Part shown: in pieces, positions 1-5,184 of the stretch
Numbering within the stretch: the stretch's first letter is position 1
Layout: every line of letters begins with the position of its first letter
Source: an uncultured Butyrivibrio sp.
Lineage (GTDB): Bacteria; Bacillota; Clostridia; Lachnospirales; Lachnospiraceae
DNA: 6,798 bases
Direction: 5' to 3'
Assembly: GCF_947169445.1 (NCBI RefSeq)
Contig: NZ_CAMVPU010000115.1
Location: 1 to 6,798 of the forward strand
Notes under the pieces: model-generated
Database searches by the model: none
Told to the model about the DNA's origin: nothing
What the model saw: only the letters and a program-made list of their open reading frames with translations
Made by a program: the position numbers and the translations under genes

Positions 1-90
1 ACTTCTAAACTTCCTGAGGATGTTGCTCGGGAAAGGCAAGAGGCCATAAAGCAATACGAAGTTAATCTAATCATACCCATAAACATTTAA
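1..90 (+). CDS. 3' end of an unidentified protein-coding gene (partial)
   Basis: Frame 1 is open from the window edge to a TAA at 88-90 and gives a 29-residue tail beginning TSKLPEDVARERQEAIKQYE and ending in a hydrophobic IIPINI. The charged, helix-like stretch followed by a short hydrophobic end looks protein-like. The other two plus-strand frames stop early (TAA at 46-48 and near the left edge). I do not recognise the family. The gene would converge on the LacI-type regulator, so it is probably unrelated to the alpha-glucan operon. A chance open frame of 29 codons cannot be excluded. Confidence 0.45.
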   Translation, partial: TSKLPEDVARERQEAIKQYEVNLIIPINI

Positions 91-193
91 AGAATATAAC
101 TGTTGTGAAGCACTGCTCGGTTTATGCCAAATAGGGGGGTGTTTTTGTAACACGTAAAATAGAGGTTAGCAAATGCTAACTCGAAATGAACTA
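91..193. other. convergent intergenic gap
   Basis: About 100 bases separate the stop of the partial plus-strand gene from the stop of the minus-strand regulator. It holds a G-run (GGGGGG near 134-139), a weak 5-bp hairpin (GTGTT at 139-143 with AACAC at 149-153) and the stronger palindrome at 165-180. No hairpin followed by a clear T-run is present for the plus-strand gene, so its terminator is not evident. I see no RNA gene or reading frame here. Confidence 0.5.
165..180 (-). terminator. palindrome just past the regulator stop, possible weak terminator
   Basis: GTTAGCA-AA-TGCTAAC is a perfect 7-bp inverted repeat with a 2-nt centre (as RNA, a 6-bp stem and 4-nt loop). It begins 13 nt beyond the stop of the minus-strand regulator gene. 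Read on that strand it is followed by CTCTATTTTACG, a short and interrupted T-rich stretch, so termination would be weak. Its left arm resembles the GTTAACAA of the divergent operators, so a distal protein-binding site is an alternative reading. Confidence 0.3.
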
Positions 194-1084
194 TCAAAAT
201 ACCTTATATTCGTGCTTAACATCAAATTTTTTTTCTATGGCATTCATCATGATATTCATGGTCAGATTGGCCTTCTTCTCAATATCATAATGGATAGTCT
301 TAAGACCCTTGAAATAAATATGAGGATTATCTTCACCGGAAAATACAACCAGGTCCTTGCATTTGGCATTCTGACGGATTATCATTCCCAGCTGCATACC
401 ATAAACAAGGACCTTTTTGCCCTTTAGCATAGAATAGTCACTGCCTTCTAAATCTGAGAAAAAGAAAACATTTTCTCTTGGAAGATCTGCCAGCAGGTAA
501 TCGCAATATCTTTTATTGTTGTACTTATCAATAACAAGGCAGTAATCCTCACCCAGAATCTCTTTGGCCTGTGAAGCGATACTTTCCATATCAGTATGTA
601 TCTGATAAAAAAGAAAATCGTTGATCATCATGTCAAGGCATAGGATAGGAATAAAGTACTGTCCGGACATCTGCTTGAACACAGATTCTTCCAGGTCTAT
701 AGCTATTATTCCATCCAGACCATCTATGGGCTTCTGATATTCCGCTGTGGATTCAAGAGGAATGAGCTGGCAGTTGAATCCAATCCTGAAAAACCTGCCG
801 GCCAAAAGATTTATAAGAGAGAGAATCTCTGCGTTTCTGGAGGGAGTATCCGCCATAAGCGTATACATGACGCCGATAGTATAGGCACCCTTTCTGGCAT
901 CTATATTCTTGTACTTCTCAGGAATACTGTAGTTGAGCAGATTTGCAACCTGCAATACTTTCTTTCTGGTTACATCACTTATCTTGGTATCCTTTTTGTC
1001 ATTAAGTACATATGAAACTGTAGCTACCGATACACCGGCCTTAGCAGCAATATCCCGGACAGTAGCTTTCTTTTCGTTGGCCAT
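194..1084 (-). CDS. LacI/GalR-family transcriptional regulator, atypical hinge
   Basis: This is a 296-residue DNA-binding regulator, probably the local repressor of the divergent alpha-glucan operon and of itself. Residues 7-28 form the LacI helix-turn-helix (TVRDIAAKAGVSVATVSYVLN), with V20-A21 at the two specificity positions of the recognition helix, as in GalR. The family's usual Arg after VS is replaced by Tyr25. Residues 36-52 continue the headpiece. Residues 53-66 (SIPEKYKNIDARKG) replace the usual RPNxxARxL hinge helix. From about 68 a periplasmic-binding-protein-like effector domain follows (YTIGVM, DGIIAIDLEE, IPILCLDMM, DLVVFSGED), but it is divergent and the whole protein is some 35-45 residues shorter than typical members, so the ligand cannot be predicted. 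The start is supported by AGAGGA at 1099-1094, 9 nt upstream on the minus strand. The promoter with an overlapping operator suggests autoregulation. Family assignment is firm; the target operon is inferred from position. Confidence 0.93.
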   Translation of the reverse strand: MANEKKATVRDIAAKAGVSVATVSYVLNDKKDTKISDVTRKKVLQVANLLNYSIPEKYKNIDARKGAYTIGVMYTLMADTPSRNAEILSLINLLAGRFFRIGFNCQLIPLESTAEYQKPIDGLDGIIAIDLEESVFKQMSGQYFIPILCLDMMINDFLFYQIHTDMESIASQAKEILGEDYCLVIDKYNNKRYCDYLLADLPRENVFFFSDLEGSDYSMLKGKKVLVYGMQLGMIIRQNAKCKDLVVFSGEDNPHIYFKGLKTIHYDIEKKANLTMNIMMNAIEKKFDVKHEYKVF

Positions 1085-1114
1085 GATTATACGTCCTCTA
1101 TAATTAAATTCTAG

Positions 1115-1132
1115 GTTAACAAGTTAAGTTAA
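1115..1132. promoter_or_regulatory. operator O1, over the regulator's predicted transcription start
   Basis: GTTAACAAGTTAAGTTAA contains the inverted repeat TTAAC-AA-GTTAA (1116-1127). It starts 4 nt downstream of the regulator's predicted -10 box and covers the expected +1 near 1125. Eleven bases (AGTTAAGTTAA, 1122-1132) recur exactly 70 bp away at 1192-1202 in O2. A repressor here would shut off its own gene. The sequence pattern is seen directly; identity of the bound protein is inferred. Confidence 0.6.
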
Positions 1133-1160
1133 TGATAGCAGAGCTATCAGATATTGACAA
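1132..1160 (-). promoter_or_regulatory. predicted promoter of the LacI-family regulator
   Basis: On the minus strand TTGTCA (1160-1155) and TATCAT (1137-1132) are separated by 17 nt, a near-consensus vegetative sigma promoter. TGC directly before the -10 gives an extended -10. The start would fall near 1125, leaving a leader of about 40 nt before the ATG. The -35 box overlaps the -35 of the opposing operon promoter, so the two promoters probably compete for or share polymerase. Confidence 0.6.
1133..1149. promoter_or_regulatory. 17-bp inverted repeat TGATAGC-AGA-GCTATCA
   Basis: A perfect 7-bp inverted repeat with a 3-nt centre lies between the two operators. It overlaps the regulator's -10 and spacer and ends 4 nt before the operon -35, with its centre about 48 bp upstream of the operon start. 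Its arms differ from the TTAAC/GTTAA operators, so a second regulator is a possibility. If the 3-nt centre is removed the arms resemble a catabolite-type (cre-like) palindrome, but as it stands it does not fit the 14-bp cre spacing. Confidence 0.45.
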
Positions 1161-1182
1161 GAGAAATCCAAAGTGATATTAC
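1154..1182 (+). promoter_or_regulatory. predicted promoter of the alpha-glucan operon
   Basis: A perfect TTGACA (1154-1159) is followed after 17 nt by TATTAC (1177-1182, four of six to consensus), with TG at 1174-1175 forming an extended -10. The start is expected near 1189, giving a leader of about 80 nt to the ATG at 1270. O2 and the longer inverted repeat lie over and just after this start, the classic place for steric repression. Confidence 0.65.
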
Positions 1183-1186
1183 TAAT

Positions 1187-1212
1187 TTAACAGTTAAGTT
1201 AACAAACTTAAC
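1187..1212. promoter_or_regulatory. operator O2 with overlapping 8-bp-arm inverted repeat, over the operon start
   Basis: Two overlapping dyads are visible. The first is TTAAC-A-GTTAA at 1187-1197, beginning 4 nt after the -10 box as O1 does for the regulator promoter. The second is GTTAAGTT (1193-1200) paired with AACTTAAC (1205-1212) across a 4-nt AACA centre. Together they could hold two repressor dimers, or the second could instead act as an RNA hairpin at the extreme 5' end of the transcript. None of the dyads has the central CpG usual for LacI-family operators. Repression by the neighbouring regulator is inferred. Confidence 0.6.
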
Positions 1213-1257
1213 ATGATGATGCAACTGACAAAAACAAAGCTAAATGCTTATGCAAAC

Positions 1258-1262
1258 GGAGG
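1258..1262 (+). promoter_or_regulatory. ribosome binding site deciding the lipoprotein start
   Basis: GGAGG lies 7 nt before the ATG at 1270. The in-frame upstream ATG triplet at 1213-1221 has no purine-rich site before it and sits immediately after the operator. It would also place a polar 19-residue extension in front of a normal MKKN signal peptide. The later start is therefore chosen. Confidence 0.85.
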
Positions 1263-1269
1263 ACAAAGC

Positions 1270-2034
1270 ATGAAAAAGAATGTATTTGCAGCAAGAGTTT
1301 TAACCAGTACGATGGCAACATTATTTGTATTTTGCGGACTTGCAGGATGCGGAGAGAAAGAGGTGCAGGAGGCACCAAAGGAAGAAATTACTATTACTTT
1401 TATGAATCAGGATACGACTCTTGGTACAGTTAAAGCTGCAGCAGGTGAACTTTTGGATAAAGCTTCTTATGAAGCATTTGAACAGACAGAAGATGCTGAG
1501 TTTAATGGCTGGTTTGAAACTCCATCTTATCTTGAAACCAGCAAAAAAGACCTTTCTGTAGATGCATTTGAGAAAGATACAACTCTTTACGGAGATTTTA
1601 GAGCTAATAGTGTTGCAGAAGATACAAGACACTGGTATATCGCAGGTTCATCCAAGAAAGGAACACTTGCGCTTAACAACTGGGCTGGAAGCCTGAGCGA
1701 TGAAGAAAAAGCTACATTTGAACTGGTTCCAACCGGAAATGCAACTAATGAATTTGCTCTGACTATAGATCTTTTTGAGGGTGATGAATTTCAGATCATA
1801 GCAGACTGGTCATGGGATACACAGAAGGGCTTTGGTAAATTTACACAAATAGATGAGTCTCAGATGGAAAACGCCGGAGGCCTTGCCGGAACAGATGACA
1901 AAGCAAATGTTAAGGTTCTGACTGATGGTAACTATACAATTACTCTTACAACAAATCCTGATAATCAGGCGCAGGATACTCTTTCAATAGTAAGAAATTC
2001 TGATCCATTGACTGATGGAACAGAAAATCAGTAA
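1270..2034 (+). CDS. accessory surface lipoprotein: InlB-B/Flg_new-type repeat plus SusE-like starch-binding-type domain
   Basis: This 254-residue protein opens with a lipoprotein signal peptide (MKKN, hydrophobic to residue 23, lipobox L24-A-G-C27), so it should be anchored on the outer face of the membrane. Residues about 39-111 match the pattern of Listeria/Bacteroides-type repeats (InlB B / Flg_new): a TITF strand, a spacer, the F78-N-G-W81 core and a closing TTLYGDF. Residues about 121-243 look like a small beta-sandwich: WYIAGSS start, N-W138, GDEFQI with W180/W182, a GFGKF loop, then NVKVLTDGNYTITL and a DTLSIV strand. That order resembles SusE/SusF-type starch-binding modules, and the tryptophans could stack on sugars. 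No catalytic motif is seen. As first gene of the operon, ahead of the GH13 enzyme and the importer, it probably helps hold alpha-glucans at the cell surface. The signal and repeat are well supported; carbohydrate binding is an inference. Confidence 0.8.
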   Translation: MKKNVFAARVLTSTMATLFVFCGLAGCGEKEVQEAPKEEITITFMNQDTTLGTVKAAAGELLDKASYEAFEQTEDAEFNGWFETPSYLETSKKDLSVDAFEKDTTLYGDFRANSVAEDTRHWYIAGSSKKGTLALNNWAGSLSDEEKATFELVPTGNATNEFALTIDLFEGDEFQIIADWSWDTQKGFGKFTQIDESQMENAGGLAGTDDKANVKVLTDGNYTITLTTNPDNQAQDTLSIVRNSDPLTDGTENQ

Positions 2035-2048
2035 AAGGAGCTGTTTAA

Positions 2049-3725
2049 ATGAATCAGTTTGCACTTTTACACATTACAGATTCGGAATACTGTTTTCCTG
2101 TATCTGAAAATGAAATTGTCATAAGGCTTCGCACAGCTAAAAATGACATTGAAAGAGCATATATCATCTACGAGAGCAAATATGTTATTGGCAATAGTCA
2201 GCAAAAGCTTCAGATGAAAAAGGAACTCTCAGGAGAGCTTTACGACTATTACTCTATCAGGCTTAAACTGGAAGACACCAGACTTGCCTATGTCTTTTAC
2301 CTTTATGATGGAAAAGAATATTACTATTTTTCTGAGGATGGCGCAACACTCACATATGATTTCACCAAGGGCTTTTACAATTTCTTCCAGTATCCCTACA
2401 TTAACAGCGCCGATATCCTAAAAAAAGAAGAGTGGTTATCACAGGCCAGCTTTTATCAGATCTTCATCGACAGATTCTGCATGGCAGATGGAAACAAAGA
2501 TAAGAACTATATTAACCTGAAGTGGGGCGACATTCCTAATGCCAAGAGTTTTGCGGGCGGCGATCTGAAAGGGATCATCTCCAAACTCGAATATATAAAG
2601 TCACTTGGATGTGATGCTCTTTACCTTACACCTATTTTCAAATCTCCGTCCAACCACAAGTATGACATTGTGGATTACTTTGAAGTAGATCCAAATTTTG
2701 GGGATGAGACAGATCTTACGAATCTGGTAAAAGAACTACATAACAGGGGAATGAAGCTGGTTCTGGATGCAGTTTTTAACCACGTAAGTGAGCTTAACGA
2801 TAAATTCCAAGATGTAATATCAAAGGGAAAAGAGTCTGAGTATTACGACTGGTTTGTTATAAAAGGCGATTATCCTTATGCTTCGCCGCTGAACTATGAG
2901 GTTTTTGCAGGATGTACATATATGCCCAAGTGGAATACATCAAACGTCCAAGTTCAAGATTATCTTATCTCTATCGCCACCTATTATATCAGGGAGTTTG
3001 ACATAGATGGGTGGAGACTGGATGTATCTGATGAAATCAGCCATGATTTCTGGAGAAGGTTTCGAAAAGAAATTAAAGCAGCCAAAGAATCGGCAGTGAT
3101 CATAGGCGAAAACTGGCATAATGCAAGTAATTACCTTAGGGGCGATCAGTACGACAGCATCATGAATTATGCATTTACTAAAGCTGCCTTAGATTATTTT
3201 GCTTATGGACAGTTGGATGCTCAGGGAATGGCCAATAAACTTAACGATATCCTGGCCAGAAATACTGATACCGTTAATGACATGATGCTTAACCTCCTTG
3301 ATAGTCATGACACAGACAGATTTTTTAGCGAAGTTCATGAGGATAGAAAGAAACTTAAGGCTGCGCTGGCTCTTTTGTATTTGTTTCCTGGTGCGCCATC
3401 GATTTTTTATGGAACGGAGTGCTATACTGTTGGAGGCTATGATCCGGACTGCAGAAGATGTATGGATTTTGCAAAAGATAAAGAGGATACTCTTAATGAC
3501 TATATAAAACAGTTGGCTGATATAAGAAAAAAGTGCAGCTTCAAGTTCAGCGGCACCCATATTTTTGCTTCGGAGGATAAAAAGCTCTTTTGCCTAAAGA
3601 GGCAGGGCAGAAATGGTGACGTGATGCTGTATATAAATGAATCAGAAAGCATTGGAAAAGAAAAAGATATTCAGGTAGCACCTGGAGACTTCAGATTATT
3701 TGTTTGTGGAGGAGAAGTTTTATGA
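2049..3725 (+). CDS. GH13 alpha-glucan hydrolase, neopullulanase/cyclomaltodextrinase-like, cytoplasmic
   Basis: This 558-residue alpha-amylase-superfamily enzyme has no signal peptide, so it should act in the cytoplasm on imported maltodextrins, cyclodextrins or pullulan fragments. Residues about 1-115 look like the CBM34-type N-domain of this group (NEIVIRLRTAKNDIERAYIIY). The TIM barrel starts at about 133 (ASFYQIFIDRF). All conserved GH13 regions are intact: D240-AVFNH245; G321-WRLDV with Arg323 and nucleophile Asp325; IIGEN with acid/base Glu354; S419-HD421. The MPKWN at 292-296 is the region V signature (MPKLN-like) of the GH13_20 neopullulanase group. YGTE (454-457) and the DPDCRR segment agree, and a short C-terminal beta domain ends the protein. 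Length is near that of the family. The ribosome site AAAGGAG (2034-2040) overlaps the lipoprotein stop, 8 nt before the ATG. The end overlaps the next gene by 4 bp (ATGA). The exact substrate preference cannot be read from sequence. Confidence 0.93.
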   Translation: MNQFALLHITDSEYCFPVSENEIVIRLRTAKNDIERAYIIYESKYVIGNSQQKLQMKKELSGELYDYYSIRLKLEDTRLAYVFYLYDGKEYYYFSEDGATLTYDFTKGFYNFFQYPYINSADILKKEEWLSQASFYQIFIDRFCMADGNKDKNYINLKWGDIPNAKSFAGGDLKGIISKLEYIKSLGCDALYLTPIFKSPSNHKYDIVDYFEVDPNFGDETDLTNLVKELHNRGMKLVLDAVFNHVSELNDKFQDVISKGKESEYYDWFVIKGDYPYASPLNYEVFAGCTYMPKWNTSNVQVQDYLISIATYYIREFDIDGWRLDVSDEISHDFWRRFRKEIKAAKESAVIIGENWHNASNYLRGDQYDSIMNYAFTKAALDYFAYGQLDAQGMANKLNDILARNTDTVNDMMLNLLDSHDTDRFFSEVHEDRKKLKAALALLYLFPGAPSIFYGTECYTVGGYDPDCRRCMDFAKDKEDTLNDYIKQLADIRKKCSFKFSGTHIFASEDKKLFCLKRQGRNGDVMLYINESESIGKEKDIQVAPGDFRLFVCGGEVL

Positions 3726-5173
3726 AAGGTTTAAAAAATGCGTTCGCACTGCTTTTAATATCATCACTTGGTGTTTGCATGACAGCATGTGGAAGTGATA
3801 ACGCCAAAGCAGCTGCTGATTCTGCAAATGGTGAGGTGATCACACTGCGTATTCTTGAAAATGATACTGCCAAGCAGGAGGGATACCTTGATGAACTCTT
3901 GTCCGCTTTTAATGAAGCGTATAAAGATAAAGGAATTCAGGCGGTTGATGCGAACATGGAGGAATATAGCAACCTTGCTGAAAACGGCCCTTATGGCTAC
4001 GGCCCTGATGTGCTTTATCAAGCCAATGATAAGTTGATGGCCTATGCAGAAGATAAGCACATTCTGGCTCTTAACAGGGATGATTTTGAGTGTGCAAGCC
4101 TTATCCCGGAAGAAGCCTGGGATGCCTTTACCATAGCAGTTGATGGCAAACAGTACACTTGCGCCATTCCTGTTAATGTTCAGGAACCCATGCTCTTTTA
4201 TAGAAAAGATAAGCTGCCTGAAGACTGGGAATCACAGTGGGATGAGGATGGGGATAAGACTCCGGATTTCCTTCAGAACTGGAGCAGTTTGTACCAGTAT
4301 TCCCAGCAAATCGTGGAGACATCTGGTGGACAGAACTATGGACTTGTTGCCTCCTGCAAGGATCTTTATATGATGGCACAGTTTGATTTTTCCTATGGCG
4401 GATATGTTTTTGGAAAAGATGAAAATGGCCTTACAAATGCAGAGGATGTCGGCTTTGGTAAAGGTGATGCTGCCAAGGGTATGTTAGGTCTTCGCCAGTT
4501 TGCAGGCCTTATGAATGAAGAGTGCATTGATGATTCTATTTCTCAGAACAGATATGCCAAGGTAGCTGATGGTACATATTTTTGCTCTATTTCAACTCCG
4601 GATACATATGTTCTTTTCCATGACAGGCTTGCAGATGTATATAAAGCTGAGGGAAGTAGCGATGAAGAAGCTGACCAGAAAGCTACTGAGAATCTGGGAA
4701 TGGTTGAACTTCCCGGGAAAATGCCGGCTGATGGGGACTTAATTAAAAAAGGAGATACCGTTGATACTGTAGTAATGGGTGGCGTTAACGGCTATGGAAT
4801 CAGTGCTTATACAGAACACAGAGAAGCCTGCATTGAGTTCGTAAACTTTGCTACAAGTAAAGAAATGATAAAGAGAAGAGCAGAGATTCTTGGAGTTGCA
4901 CCAACAAGGTCAGATGTTGCGCAGGAAATGGGTGGAACAACAAGTATGATCTTTGAAAGTCTTAATGCCGGACATATAAGTCTTATGCCGTCTGTTAAGG
5001 CTGTTGATCAGATATGGGATCCGATGGGTACCCTTCTTAGTGATGTTGCCAAGGATGCCTTTAGAGAGAAAAAAGGTGAAACTGTCAAATATGCAGATGA
5101 AGCTTCAATGCAGGAAGCGCTGGATAAGGCATCAAAGAGTATCTACGATGCAATTTATACTTTGTCTAATTAA
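3722..5173 (+). CDS. malE: ABC transporter solute-binding lipoprotein, maltodextrin type
   Basis: This 483-residue extracellular sugar-binding subunit is tethered by lipid. The signal peptide is residues 1-22 with the lipobox MTAC23, followed by a flexible GSDNAKAAADSANG linker. Residues 38-480 have the character of family-1 sugar-binding proteins: ITLRILEND start, GPDVLYQANDKL, AIPVNVQEPMLFYRKD, the Y206-GLVAS region, VNGYGISAYTEHREACIEFVNF, and GVAPTRSDV near the C-end. A DEDGDKTPD loop (174-182) looks like an EF-hand/thrombospondin-3-type calcium loop and is unusual in this family. The start is set by GGAGGAG at 3708-3714, 7 nt before the ATG. A longer reading from TTG at 3704 would put MWRRSF before the signal and is not used. 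The ATG overlaps the GH13 stop (ATGA), implying translational coupling. Maltodextrin as ligand is inferred from the GH13 neighbour; the symbol denotes the MalE role. Confidence 0.9.
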   Translation: MKGLKNAFALLLISSLGVCMTACGSDNAKAAADSANGEVITLRILENDTAKQEGYLDELLSAFNEAYKDKGIQAVDANMEEYSNLAENGPYGYGPDVLYQANDKLMAYAEDKHILALNRDDFECASLIPEEAWDAFTIAVDGKQYTCAIPVNVQEPMLFYRKDKLPEDWESQWDEDGDKTPDFLQNWSSLYQYSQQIVETSGGQNYGLVASCKDLYMMAQFDFSYGGYVFGKDENGLTNAEDVGFGKGDAAKGMLGLRQFAGLMNEECIDDSISQNRYAKVADGTYFCSISTPDTYVLFHDRLADVYKAEGSSDEEADQKATENLGMVELPGKMPADGDLIKKGDTVDTVVMGGVNGYGISAYTEHREACIEFVNFATSKEMIKRRAEILGVAPTRSDVAQEMGGTTSMIFESLNAGHISLMPSVKAVDQIWDPMGTLLSDVAKDAFREKKGETVKYADEASMQEALDKASKSIYDAIYTLSN

Positions 5174-5184
5174 GGGAGCTCAAC

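Noticed and set aside
1..90. Transposase or mobile-element remnant at the left edge
   Set aside because: The 29-residue tail has no recognisable DDE or other transposase motif, and I see no terminal inverted repeat or target duplication nearby.
139..153. GTGTT/AACAC hairpin as a terminator for the left-edge gene
   Set aside because: The stem is only 5 bp of mostly A-T pairs and is followed by GTAAAATAG, with no T-run on the plus strand.
173..427. 84-residue plus-strand open frame overlapping the regulator's 3' half
   Set aside because: It is antisense to a clear LacI-family gene, has no ribosome site before its ATG and resembles no domain. It is a shadow frame.
1133..1149. Canonical CcpA cre site
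   Set aside because: The arms look cre-like, but the 3-nt centre breaks the fixed 14-bp spacing and the central CG is missing, so it is reported only as an unassigned inverted repeat.
1213..1269. Upstream in-frame ATGATGATG as the lipoprotein start
   Set aside because: It has no Shine-Dalgarno site, abuts the operator dyad, and adds a polar extension before a standard signal peptide. GGAGG at 1258-1262 supports the ATG at 1270.
1321..1632. Minus-strand 103-residue frame inside the lipoprotein gene, and similar minus-strand frames at 3189-3560, 3764-4060 and 5967-6245
   Set aside because: All are antisense to well-supported genes, rich in Cys, Ser, Ile and Phe as expected for complementary frames, and show no domain pattern.
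3704..3721. TTG start giving a six-residue longer solute-binding protein
   Set aside because: The ribosome site GGAGGAG at 3708-3714 lies inside this extension and is ideally spaced for the ATG at 3722, which also gives a normal signal peptide.
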